Assembly: GCA_031177685.1 (NCBI GenBank)
Contig: JAPSGI010000009.1
Span: 62,001 to 126,000 of the forward strand
Reading direction: 5' to 3'
DNA: 64,000 bases
From: Solirubrobacteraceae bacterium
GTDB taxonomy: Bacteria > Actinomycetota > Thermoleophilia > Solirubrobacterales > Solirubrobacteraceae
Shown: piece after piece, positions 12,426-21,425 of the stretch
How positions within the stretch are numbered: position 1 is the stretch's first letter
How the letters are laid out: every line of letters begins with the position of its first letter
Made by a program: the position numbers and the translations under genes
Notes under the pieces: model-generated
Databases searched by the model: none
What the model was told of the DNA's origin: nothing
The model's input: only the letters and a program-made list of their open reading frames with translations

Positions 12426-15167
12426 TCAGGCGGCGCGGCGCTGTGCGCGCTCGATCCAGCCGGCCAGCGCCGCGACGGCCGCCGGATCGCCGCTGACGAG
12501 CGTCCGGCGGTCCTCGGGGGCGGGGCGTCCGGCGAGCATCCGCTGGTACGCGGCCTGGGTCATCCGGATCGTGGCGTCCTCCTCCCCGCGAGTCGCCGTC
12601 TCGACCTCGAGCGGCGCGGCGCCGGCGGCGCGGACGCGCCAGCGGCCCCCGCGCGGCCCGTGCACCACGAGGGCGACCGCGAACTCGTGGCCGGCCGCCC
12701 ACTCGGGCTCGACGAGGCCGGTCAGCGCGCGCATGACTAGGCCCGGGTCCGGCCAGACGCCCGCTTCGGCGAGACGGGCGAGGTCGAGTTCGGCCGGCGG
12801 GATGGCGCGCACGGCGCGGCCGCGTCGCATCGTGCCCCGGACCTTGAAGCGACCCTCGCGCCGCAGCCCGCGCGATCCTCCCGCGACCAGCAGCCGCGCC
12901 AGCACCGGCGCGTCGACGGCGAGCCGGAAGTCGGCGGCGCGCCGCGGTCGCGGCGCGTCGAGCGGCGCGACGGTCCCCCGGCCCTCCCGCAGCGCGACGG
13001 CGTGCCACCCGAGCCCCGCGACCTGCAGGTCGTAGTCCAGCGCATCCGCGGCAAGCGCCTGGGCCGGAAGAAGCTGGACGCCCAGCCGAGCCGCCTCATC
13101 CGGCGCGCTCGCGGCCATCCGCTCGAGCGCGGCGGGAAGCCAGACCGACCGCGGCGACGGGAAGGCGGTTCCCGGCGCTTCCGCGACCTCGGCGGGAGCC
13201 GCCTCCGGCGCGGCGGTCGGGGGCGGCTCCTCCGCCACGATTGGGGGCTCGGCGGCCGGCGGGATCGGTGCGGGTGCGGGTTCCTCGAGTGCGGGCTCCT
13301 CGAGTGCGGGCTCCTCGAGTGCGGGCTCCTCGAGTGCGGGCTCCTCGAGTGCGGGCTCCTCGGGTGCGGGCTCCTCGGGTGCGGGCTCCTCGGGTGCGGG
13401 CTCCTCGGGTGCGGGCTCCTCGGGTGCGGGCTCCTCGGGTGCGGGTTCCGCGGGTGGGGGCGCGGTCGTGGCGGCTTCGCGGCGCGCTTCGAGCGCGGTT
13501 TCGAGGTCCGCTATGCGGGCCGCGAGGTCGGCGTGGACGCTCGACGTGACCTCTTCGATGCGCCGTTCGAGCTCGCGGCGCTCCTCCTCGAACGCGGCGC
13601 GCAGCTCGTCCTCCGCGTGCTCGCGCTCGGCGCGCTCCGCCTCCAAGCGCTGCCGGGCGTCGGCTTCGGCCCGCTCACGCGCGGCGCGCTCCTCGTCCAG
13701 CCTGTCCTGCGCCTCGGTGGCCGCTCGGTGCGCCTCGGCGATTCGGCGCTCGGCCTCGACGAGGGCCTCGCTCGCGGCGGCGGACAGCTGGCGCAGCGCG
13801 GACTCGGCCGCGGCGCTGCGACGCGCCGCGCGCGCGGCCGCCTGGAGCTCGTCGATTCGCTGCCCGAGCGCAGCGATCGCCTGCTCCGCGCGCCCCCGCG
13901 ACCGCGATTGCGTCGCGAGCTCGTCGCGCAGGCGCCGGGCCTGCGCTTCGGCCGCCGCGCGCGCCTCGGCCAGGCGCTGGCCTTCGGCGAGCAGCGCCGC
14001 GCGCTCGGCCTCCGCGCGCGCGAGCTCGGCGCTCGCCGCGCTGACCCGACCGGCCGCGCCGCCCATCGCGTCGCGAGCCTCGGCCAGCGTCCACGCCGCC
14101 TCGGCGACGGCGGCCGCGGCGCGGCGGGACTCCTCACGCAGCTCGACCGGGCCGGTGGCGCGCCGCCGCGCGGCGAGCGCCCGGCGCTCGGCGTCCAGGA
14201 GCGCCGAAGCCGCGATGCCGGGCTCGTCCGCATGGGTCGCTCGAAGCGCGGGGGCGACGGCCGCCGTTGCCGCGCGAATGCGGCCTCGCTGCGCCAAGAC
14301 ACGCTCCGCTCGCAGCGTCGCCAGCCGCCGTTCGCCCAGCGCGGGGCGCGCGGTGCGGGCGTCCTCCTCGGCGCGGCGCCGGGCGGCGTCGGCCGCCGCC
14401 GCGGCGTGCTCGGCCTCGGCGACCCGGCGGCGGAGCGTCTCGATCTCGCGCGAGAGGACCCGCGTCCGCTCGGCGCCCGCCTCCACCCGTGCGCGAAGCC
14501 GCGCCGCGTCCTGCTCGGCCTCGTCGATCCGTTCCGCGGCCTCCTCCACCGCCTCCTCGCGGCGCCGGTGCTCGGCGTGGGCTCGCTGCGCGGCCGTCCG
14601 CGCCTCGCGGGTCGTGTCGGCCAGCCGGGCCTCCAGTTCCGCTCGTTCGCTGCTCGCCTGCTCCAGGCGCAGTTCGAGCTTCGCCAGCTCGGCCTCCAGC
14701 GCCGCGACCGTGCTCTCGGCCTCCTCCGCCCGCTGGGCGAGCTCGCCCTCGGCGACCTCGGCGCGCCGCGCGCGGCGCTCGGCCAGGACGGCGCGGTCGA
14801 CCACCGTCCCGCGCCGGCCCGACGGCTCGCCATCGATCTCGTTCGCCGCGGGGAGCGTCAGCTCGGCGTCGCCGAAGGTCAGCCGCAATCCGCCCAGCAA
14901 CGAGGGACGCAGCTCCTCGGGCACCGAGAACGCCGCGCGAAACGCGGCAGGGTCCGGGGCCGCCCGCTCCGCGGCGTCCGAGCTCTCGGACAGAGCCCGG
15001 AACTCCCGATCGCCCACGTGCAGGATCGGCACGGCCGCCACCGGCTCGCCCTCCCAGCGGCCCGCCACCCGCACGACGATCGTCCCGAGGTCGGTGGACA
15101 CGAGGTCCACGCGCTGCACGCGCAGCCCGACGGGCCCGTCGCCCTCGCGCGACCTCGGCTGAACCAT
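12426..15167 (-). CDS. Large coiled-coil protein with (A-P/L-E-E-P)n linker and SCP2-like C-terminal domain
   Basis: Long Ala/Glu/Arg-rich helical region, pentapeptide linker, C-terminal DATIRMTQAAYQRMLAGRPAPEDRRTLVSGDPAAVAALAGWIERAQ resembling the SCP2 end. Confidence 0.7.
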   Translation of the reverse strand: MVQPRSREGDGPVGLRVQRVDLVSTDLGTIVVRVAGRWEGEPVAAVPILHVGDREFRALSESSDAAERAAPDPAAFRAAFSVPEELRPSLLGGLRLTFGDAELTLPAANEIDGEPSGRRGTVVDRAVLAERRARRAEVAEGELAQRAEEAESTVAALEAELAKLELRLEQASSERAELEARLADTTREARTAAQRAHAEHRRREEAVEEAAERIDEAEQDAARLRARVEAGAERTRVLSREIETLRRRVAEAEHAAAAADAARRRAEEDARTARPALGERRLATLRAERVLAQRGRIRAATAAVAPALRATHADEPGIAASALLDAERRALAARRRATGPVELREESRRAAAAVAEAAWTLAEARDAMGGAAGRVSAASAELARAEAERAALLAEGQRLAEARAAAEAQARRLRDELATQSRSRGRAEQAIAALGQRIDELQAAARAARRSAAAESALRQLSAAASEALVEAERRIAEAHRAATEAQDRLDEERAARERAEADARQRLEAERAEREHAEDELRAAFEEERRELERRIEEVTSSVHADLAARIADLETALEARREAATTAPPPAEPAPEEPAPEEPAPEEPAPEEPAPEEPAPEEPALEEPALEEPALEEPALEEPALEEPAPAPIPPAAEPPIVAEEPPPTAAPEAAPAEVAEAPGTAFPSPRSVWLPAALERMAASAPDEAARLGVQLLPAQALAADALDYDLQVAGLGWHAVALREGRGTVAPLDAPRPRRAADFRLAVDAPVLARLLVAGGSRGLRREGRFKVRGTMRRGRAVRAIPPAELDLARLAEAGVWPDPGLVMRALTGLVEPEWAAGHEFAVALVVHGPRGGRWRVRAAGAAPLEVETATRGEEDATIRMTQAAYQRMLAGRPAPEDRRTLVSGDPAAVAALAGWIERAQRRAA
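13276..13455. repeat. 15-bp in-frame tandem repeat (12 units; 5 GAGT-type, 6 GGGT-type, 1 degenerate)
   Basis: Direct reading of gcgggctcctcgagt/gcgggctcctcgggt repeats. Confidence 0.97.
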
Positions 15168-15223
15168 GGCGCGCAGGCTAGGCGCGCCAGCGGACGCCTA
15201 CGGCGGTGTGCGTCCAGCCGCGA

Positions 15224-15562
15224 TCAGTCAGGGAAGGGGCCCCGGGGGATGATGCGGGGCGGCTCGTTGCCGCACCACAGGATGGCGTCCATGTCGATGA
15301 ACGCCACTCCTCCCTCCGGCCCGACCTCGCCGACGTCCTTCTCGACCTCGGGCACCGTCCGTCTCGCGAGCGACTCCGCGTGTTCGGCCAGCACGCTGCC
15401 CAGCTCGTCGTCGGCCAGCTGCTCCGACGCCTGGAGGAGCGCCAGGGTCGCGCGGAGCTTTACCCGCACCCGTGGGTCGAACGGGGGGATCGGCTTCACG
15501 CCGTTCGGCCCGATTATCAAGCCGCCCGCGTCTCCGCCTCCGAACAGGATGACCACCCTCAT
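15224..15562 (-). CDS. Hypothetical protein
   Basis: MRVVILFGGGDAGGLIIGPNGVKPIPPFDPRVRVKLRATLALLQASEQLADDELGSVLAEHAE; strong SD taaggaggag upstream. Confidence 0.65.
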   Translation of the reverse strand: MRVVILFGGGDAGGLIIGPNGVKPIPPFDPRVRVKLRATLALLQASEQLADDELGSVLAEHAESLARRTVPEVEKDVGEVGPEGGVAFIDMDAILWCGNEPPRIIPRGPFPD

Positions 15563-15583
15563 GATTGCTCCTCCTTAACTACT

Positions 15584-15614
15584 CAAGTTTGGTAGATCGG
15601 ACCAATCTAACTTG
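15584..15614. promoter_or_regulatory. Interrupted inverted repeat, candidate operator for the 15562 gene
   Basis: CAAGT-TTGGT-agatcgg-ACCAA-tcta-ACTTG, 22-52 bp upstream of the minus-strand ATG. Confidence 0.5.
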
Positions 15615-15673
15615 GCGGATGCGCCTGCGCAACGGCGCCCGATCAGGCCTGCGGCGACCAGTGCCGCGGACGA

Positions 15674-15835
15674 CTAGGAGGTGGCGCGCTTGCCGGCGAT
15701 CAGGACGGCGATGGCCGCGACGACCACCCCCGCGAGGGCGAGGCGGCGCGGGAGTCCGCCGAAGCGGCGGCGCAGGTACCAGCGGACGGCGCGCCACACC
15801 GCGAAGCCGAGCGCCTGGTAGCCGAGGCGGGACAT
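15674..15835 (-). CDS. Small membrane protein (53 aa)
   Basis: MSRLGYQALGFAVWRAVRWYLRRRFGGLPRRLALAGVVVAAIAVLIAGKRATS. Confidence 0.6.
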   Translation of the reverse strand: MSRLGYQALGFAVWRAVRWYLRRRFGGLPRRLALAGVVVAAIAVLIAGKRATS

Positions 15836-15875
15836 GGCCGCGATCCTACCCAGCCCGCTGGAGGGCAACCCGCCG

Positions 15876-18143
15876 TCAGGCCGGGTGGAGCCGCAGGGTC
15901 GCGACGGTCGCCGCGGCGACCGCGTCCTCCGAGTACGGCAGGGGCACCGCGTCGCCGCGGCGCCAGTGCTCGAAGAGGTCGGAGTAGTGCGCCGAGAACG
16001 GGTTGCCCGACTGGCCTCCGGCCAGGGACACGCGCGAGCTGTCCCAGTCGCCGACGTCCCAGACCACGCGCAGCGTCGCCGCGTACTGGGGATCGCCCGT
16101 GGGGTCCAGGGGCGGGTTCGATGCCTGGGACACCGTGTTGCTGTCCCCGCCGTAGGGGATCGGACCGAGGTTGAAGACACGGTCGAAGGGGCGCCGGCCC
16201 CCCAGCGGATGGCGCAGCGTGAGCGGACGCACGACGCCCCACGCGCGACCGGCGGAGCGCGACATGGCGGCGCGCAGGGCCGCCGCGATTTCGACGTCCC
16301 AGCCGCCGGCGAACCACCCGTCCGGGCGCTCGCGCAGCAGACGCGCCAGGTGCCCCGTCTGCCGCAGCGCCACGTACGTCCAAGGGATCAGCGGGCTCGC
16401 GCCCCGCCCCAAAGCCCACTCCACCGACCGCGGAGCCTTCGCCGCGGCGGCCCGGCGCGCCAGCTCGGACACGAAGAGCGCGAACACGCCCGCCGGGACC
16501 GAGTCCGCCGTCATCTCGCCATCCCACCCCTCCAGGAGGTCCAGCGCCCGGCCCACCTCGGGGTCGCCCCGCGGCGCCGCGAGCACCGCCTCGCGCATGT
16601 CGCGCCAGGCCAGCGAGCGCACGTCGCGCTGCAGCGCCCGCACGCTCTCCACGTCCCAGTCGTCGCGCCCGGCCAGCGCCTCGGAGATCCGCTGTACGCG
16701 GTAGCCGTCCATCCAGTCGGCCCCGATCCACGGGCCCTCCCCGTCGGCCACCGGCTTGTTGTTGGCCGTGGCCACGAAGCCCGCGGTGGGGTCGTCGGTC
16801 CCGGGCAGCTCCGCGAAGGGAATCCGCCCGTCCCACTCGGGCGCGGACGCCGGCTGGGGCAGCAGCCCCGAACCACCCGCGCGCCGCGGCACGGTCCCCA
16901 CGACCTTCCAGCCGATCGCCCCGTCCGCGTCGGCACCCACGAGGTTCAGCGGCGCGCCCGGCCAGTCCGCGAAGCGGTCGCGCAGATCGGCCCAGCTGCG
17001 CGCGCGCGGCGCGTCGAGCACCCCGGCCAGCGGGATCTCCTCCAGGTAGGTGGCGCGCATGGAGACGGCCGGCGAGCCGTCCTGCGCCGAGGACACGACC
17101 GGCCCGCGCGGCGTGACGACGACGCGCTCCACGACCTCCGCGCCGCCGCGCACCGCGATGCGCTCCTCCAGGACGCGCACGTCCGCGGGGCGGTCTCCGT
17201 CGAGCGAGAAGACCGCGTCCTGCTCCAGGTACAGGTCGACCACGTCGGCGCCGGAGTTCGTCACGCCCCACCCGACCGCGTCGTTGTGACCCACCGCCAC
17301 GCCCGGGGCCCCGACCGCGGAGGCGCCCGCCACCGACCACTCCGGCGTAGAGAGGTGCACCAGGTACCAGAAGGCCGGCAGCGTCGGGGACAGATGGGGA
17401 TCGTTGGCCACCAGCGGGCGCCCGGAAGCGGTGCGCGCGCCGGCCAGCGCCCAGTTGTTCGAGCCGCCCCCGCCCACCACGGAGGCGAGCGACGCGATGT
17501 CGTCCGCCAGCCGGTCGGCCGCCGTGCCGGCGGGCGCCCCGGGGGGCGCGGTCACGGCCAGCCAGCTGGGATACGCCGGATCGACGGCGCGCAGCGCCTC
17601 GGCCCCGTCGCGCTCCAGCACCCGCAGGCGCCCCAGCTCCATGTCCCAATTCCCCGCGAGTCCGAACGACACGAGTCCCAGCGCCCCGAGCGCGTCGGCC
17701 GCCGCCCACGGGGTGGGATCGCGTCGCAGCAGGACCAGCTCGTGCGGTCGGCGTCCCGCGCGCCCGGCGTTCACGCCGGCCGCGTAGGCCTCAAGGGCGG
17801 AACGCTCGCGCGGTCCGAAGGCGGCCAGCTGCGCCCGTGCGGCGCGCGCGAACCCGATGCGCCGTGCGATGCGGTCCACCGGCAGCGCGTCCTCGCCCAC
17901 CAGCTCGGCCAGCGTGCCGTGCGCCACCCGCAGCAGCGTCTCCAGCTGGAAGGACCGGTCCTGCCCGTGGCAGAAGCCGAGCGCGAGGAACGCGTCGTCG
18001 TCGCTGTGCGCGTGCACGTGCGGGATGCCGTGGCGGTCGCGGCGCACGGTCACCGGCGCGGACAGTCCGGGGACGCTCAGGGTCCCTTCGACCTTCGGCG
18101 CGCGGCGGCCCAGGAGCCGCAGGATCGCGCGCCCCGGACTCAT
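15876..18143 (-). CDS. Penicillin acylase family protein (Ntn hydrolase)
   Basis: MSPGRAILRLLGRRAPKVEGTLSVPGLSAPVTVRRDRHGIPHVHAHSDDDAFLALGFCHGQDRSFQLE...GGGGSNNWALAGARTASGRPLVANDPHL. Confidence 0.92.
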   Translation of the reverse strand: MSPGRAILRLLGRRAPKVEGTLSVPGLSAPVTVRRDRHGIPHVHAHSDDDAFLALGFCHGQDRSFQLETLLRVAHGTLAELVGEDALPVDRIARRIGFARAARAQLAAFGPRERSALEAYAAGVNAGRAGRRPHELVLLRRDPTPWAAADALGALGLVSFGLAGNWDMELGRLRVLERDGAEALRAVDPAYPSWLAVTAPPGAPAGTAADRLADDIASLASVVGGGGSNNWALAGARTASGRPLVANDPHLSPTLPAFWYLVHLSTPEWSVAGASAVGAPGVAVGHNDAVGWGVTNSGADVVDLYLEQDAVFSLDGDRPADVRVLEERIAVRGGAEVVERVVVTPRGPVVSSAQDGSPAVSMRATYLEEIPLAGVLDAPRARSWADLRDRFADWPGAPLNLVGADADGAIGWKVVGTVPRRAGGSGLLPQPASAPEWDGRIPFAELPGTDDPTAGFVATANNKPVADGEGPWIGADWMDGYRVQRISEALAGRDDWDVESVRALQRDVRSLAWRDMREAVLAAPRGDPEVGRALDLLEGWDGEMTADSVPAGVFALFVSELARRAAAAKAPRSVEWALGRGASPLIPWTYVALRQTGHLARLLRERPDGWFAGGWDVEIAAALRAAMSRSAGRAWGVVRPLTLRHPLGGRRPFDRVFNLGPIPYGGDSNTVSQASNPPLDPTGDPQYAATLRVVWDVGDWDSSRVSLAGGQSGNPFSAHYSDLFEHWRRGDAVPLPYSEDAVAAATVATLRLHPA

Positions 18144-19414
18144 CGCTCTCCGTCTCGCGCGCGTAAGCGCCAGGCCATCCGCGACTGCAGCGACCACAGC
18201 TCGATGAACCCGGGCGAGGCCTGCTGGGAGAACAGACCGCCGGACTCGCCGAAGCCGGCCAGGGCGGCGTCGTAGACCGCGTTGGACGACTCGCGGCGCA
18301 CCACCCGCGCGCCGCCCTTGTACAGCTTCAAGGCGATCGTTCCCGTCACCTGCTCGTTCACCCGTTCCATGTAGGCGTCGAGGTCGCCGCGCAGCGGCTC
18401 CCACCACAGACCAGCGTAAACCAGGTAGGCCCAGCGGCGATCCAGCTCGGGCTTGGTCTGGTTCTGGTGGATGGTGCAGACGAGCTTCTCGAGCTCCTGG
18501 TGGGCGGTCAGCAGGATCGCCGCGGCGGGCGCCTCGTAGATGTCGCGTACCTTCAGCCCGACGATCCGGTCCTCGATGTGGTCGACGATCCCCACGCCGT
18601 GGCGCGCGCCGATCTCGCCGGCGCGCTCGATCAGCTCGACGAGGTCCAGCCGCTCGCCGTTGAGCGCAACCGGAACGCCGCGCGCGAACTCCACGGAGAC
18701 CTCCTCGGCTTCGTCGGGCGCCTCCTCCGGACGCGTGACCAGCTGAAACACGTCGTCCTCGGGCGCGCAGGCGAGGTCCTCGATCCAGCGGCCCTCCGAC
18801 GAGCGCCCCCACAGGTTGTCGTCGATGGAGTAGGGCGCGACCTCGGTCCCGCCCTTGACCGGGATCCCGTGCTCGCGCGCGTAGGCGATCTCCTCCTCCC
18901 GTCCCATCCGCCACGACCGCACCGGGGCGATCACCTGCAGCTCGGGAGCCAGCGTGGCGATCGTCGCCTCGATGCGCACCTGGTCGTTTCCCTTGCCGGT
19001 GCACCCGTGCGCGATCGTGTCGCACTCGAACTCCCGCGCCGCCTCCACGGCCAGCTTGGCGATCAGCGGACGCCCCAGCGCCGTGAACAGCGGGTAGCCG
19101 CCGCCGTAGAGCGCGTTGGCCTTGATCGCCGGCACGATGTACTCGCGCGCGAACTCCTCGCGGGCGTCGACGACCTTGCAGTCCAGGGCGCCCAGCCGCA
19201 GCGCCTTGCCGCGCACGACCTCGTAGTCCTCGCCCGGCTGTCCGAGGTTCACGGTGAGCGCGACGACCTCGGCGTCGTACTCGTCCTGGATCCACTTGAG
19301 CATCACGCTGGTGTCCAGGCCGCCCGAGTACAGCAGCAGGACGCGGCGGACCTGCTCGGGGTCCGCCTCGTAGGACGCGGTGCGCACGTCGGACACGCGG
19401 GTGTGCTCGGCCAT
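18140..19414 (-). CDS. argG: Argininosuccinate synthase
   Basis: VRRVLLLYSGGLDTSVMLKWIQDEYDAEVVALTVNLGQPGEDYEVVRGKALRLGA...AHGCTGKGNDQVRIE; 4-bp overlap with the acylase. Confidence 0.95.
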   Translation of the reverse strand: MAEHTRVSDVRTASYEADPEQVRRVLLLYSGGLDTSVMLKWIQDEYDAEVVALTVNLGQPGEDYEVVRGKALRLGALDCKVVDAREEFAREYIVPAIKANALYGGGYPLFTALGRPLIAKLAVEAAREFECDTIAHGCTGKGNDQVRIEATIATLAPELQVIAPVRSWRMGREEEIAYAREHGIPVKGGTEVAPYSIDDNLWGRSSEGRWIEDLACAPEDDVFQLVTRPEEAPDEAEEVSVEFARGVPVALNGERLDLVELIERAGEIGARHGVGIVDHIEDRIVGLKVRDIYEAPAAAILLTAHQELEKLVCTIHQNQTKPELDRRWAYLVYAGLWWEPLRGDLDAYMERVNEQVTGTIALKLYKGGARVVRRESSNAVYDAALAGFGESGGLFSQQASPGFIELWSLQSRMAWRLRARDGER

Positions 19415-19428
19415 CGAGACCGGCAAGC

Positions 19429-20583
19429 CTACGCGGACAGGGCGGCGCGCAGGCGTACGAGCGCCTCGTCGACCTCGGCTTCGCCCACGATCAGCGGCGG
19501 CAGCAGACGCAGGGTGTCGGGGCCCGTCGCGTTGACCACGAGCCGCTGGTCGAGCAGGGCGCGGCGGGCCAGCTCGGGGGCCCCGTCGAGGTCGGCGCCC
19601 ACCATCAATCCGCGCGCGCGCACCTCGCGCACGCCGGGGAGCTGGGCCACGCCGGCGGCCAGCCGCTCGCCCAGCTCGCGCACCCGTCGCAGCAGCGCCG
19701 GGTCGTCGATCACGTCGAGTGCGGCCCCGGCGGCGGCCGCGACCACCGGGCCGCCGGCGAAGGTGGACCCGTGGTCGCCCGGCTGCAGTACGTCGGCCAG
19801 GCGCGGGCCGGTAATGAGCGCGCCGATGGGAAACCCGCCGCCCAGCGCCTTGGCGCTGGTCAATGCGTCGGGGACGACGCCGCTGGCTTGGTACGCCCAC
19901 AGCGTCCCCGTGCGCCCCACCCCGCACTGGATCTCGTCGTAGATCAGCGCCGCCCCGGCCGCGTCGCACGCCTCGCGGGCGGCGCGCAGCAGCTCTTCCG
20001 GCAGCGGCCATACGCCGGTCTCGCCCTGCACGGGCTCCAGGAACACCGCGGCGGTGCGCTCGCTCACCGCGGCGCGCAGCGCGTCCGGGTCCTTGGGCAC
20101 GACGACGAAGCCCGGGACCAGCGGCGCGAACGGCGCCTGCTTGGACTCCTGCGGCGTGGCCGACAGGGCGCCGTAGGTGCGCCCGTGGAAGGCGCCCTCC
20201 ACGACGACGATCTCGCCGCCCCGGCGCGCCCGGCGCGCCAGCTTGATCGCCGCCTCGTTGGCCTCCGCGCCGGAGTTCGTGAAGAAGACCTTGCCGCCCA
20301 GCGAGCCCTGCGAGAGCCGCTGCGCCAGCCGCATCGCCGGCTCGGTGTAGAACATGTTCGTCGTGTGGGTGAGCCGCGCGGCCTGCTGGGTCACCGCCCG
20401 CACGACGTGGGGATGGCAGTGCCCGACGCTGGTGACGGAGATCCCCGACAGGAAGTCCAGGTAGGGGTGGCCCTCGTCGTCGTACAGCCACGCTCCCTCG
20501 CCGCGCACGAACTCCACGGGGAACCGTGCGTAGGTCGGGAGCACGTGGTCGCGCTCCAGCGCCTGCAGCTCGGCCAGGCTCAT
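19429..20583 (-). CDS. argD: Acetylornithine aminotransferase
   Basis: HPYLDFLSGISVTSVGHCHPHVVRAVTQQAARLTHTTNMFYTEPAMRLAQRL...FFTNSGAEANEAAIKLARR. Confidence 0.94.
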   Translation of the reverse strand: MSLAELQALERDHVLPTYARFPVEFVRGEGAWLYDDEGHPYLDFLSGISVTSVGHCHPHVVRAVTQQAARLTHTTNMFYTEPAMRLAQRLSQGSLGGKVFFTNSGAEANEAAIKLARRARRGGEIVVVEGAFHGRTYGALSATPQESKQAPFAPLVPGFVVVPKDPDALRAAVSERTAAVFLEPVQGETGVWPLPEELLRAAREACDAAGAALIYDEIQCGVGRTGTLWAYQASGVVPDALTSAKALGGGFPIGALITGPRLADVLQPGDHGSTFAGGPVVAAAAGAALDVIDDPALLRRVRELGERLAAGVAQLPGVREVRARGLMVGADLDGAPELARRALLDQRLVVNATGPDTLRLLPPLIVGEAEVDEALVRLRAALSA

Positions 20584-21425
20584 GCGCGCAGCCGCGTGCC
20601 GATGCCCGCGTCGGTGAACAGCTCCAGCAGCAGGGAGTGCGGCACGCGCCCGTCGATGACGTGGGCGAAGCTCACGCCGGCGTCCAGCGCGTCCAGGCAG
20701 GCCGCCAGCTTGGGGCGCATCCCCCCCTGCACGCCGTCCAGGGCGGCGCGAACCTCGCTCGCGGCGGCCTCGGACACGACGCTCTCGGGGTCGGCGGGGT
20801 CGCTCAGCCACCCCTCGACGTCGGTGAGGAAGACCACCTTGTAGGCGCCCAGCGCGCCGGCCACCGCGCCGGCCGCCTCGTCGGCGTTGACGTTGTAGGA
20901 GTGGCCCTCGCGGTCCGCTCCGACGGACGCGATGACCGGGATGTAGTCCTCGGCCACGTGGCGCAGGACATTGGTCTCCACGCGCTCGATCGTCCCCACG
21001 AAGCCGATGTCGCGCCCGCTCGGCGCCGGCCGGCGCGCCACCCGGAACAGCAGGCCGTCGTCGCCGCACAGGCCCACCGCCGGCTGCCCGTGGCGGCCCA
21101 AGCGCAGGACGATGTCCTTGTTGACCTTGCCGACCAGCACCATCTTGGCCACCTCGACGGTGGCGGGATCCGACACGCGCAGGCCGTCAACGAACTCCAC
21201 CGGCAGGTCGAGGCGGTCCATGAACGCGGTGATCTCGGGCCCGCCGCCGTGGACCACGATCGGGTTGAGCCCGACGTACTTGAGCAGCACCACGTCGCGC
21301 GCGAAGTCCTCGCGCAGCGCCGGGTCCTCCATGGCCGCGCCGCCGTACTTGATGACCACGGTCTTGCCGTGGAACTCCCGGATGTACGGGAGGGCCTCCA
21401 GAAGCGTTCCGATGTCGCGCATCAC
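20580..21425 (-). CDS. argB: Acetylglutamate kinase
   Basis: EFHGKTVVIKYGGAAMEDPALREDFARDVVLLKYVGLNPIVVHGGGPEIT. Confidence 0.95.
   Translation of the reverse strand: MMRDIGTLLEALPYIREFHGKTVVIKYGGAAMEDPALREDFARDVVLLKYVGLNPIVVHGGGPEITAFMDRLDLPVEFVDGLRVSDPATVEVAKMVLVGKVNKDIVLRLGRHGQPAVGLCGDDGLLFRVARRPAPSGRDIGFVGTIERVETNVLRHVAEDYIPVIASVGADREGHSYNVNADEAAGAVAGALGAYKVVFLTDVEGWLSDPADPESVVSEAAASEVRAALDGVQGGMRPKLAACLDALDAGVSFAHVIDGRVPHSLLLELFTDAGIGTRLRA

Noticed and set aside
13276-13455. Possible CRISPR array
   Set aside because: 15-bp units are directly abutting with no spacers and lie in frame in a coding region.
13002-15578. 858-aa plus-strand ORF with CGLLECGLLGCG repeats
   Set aside because: Antisense of the coiled-coil gene; the repeat is explained by the EEPAP coding repeat on the other strand.
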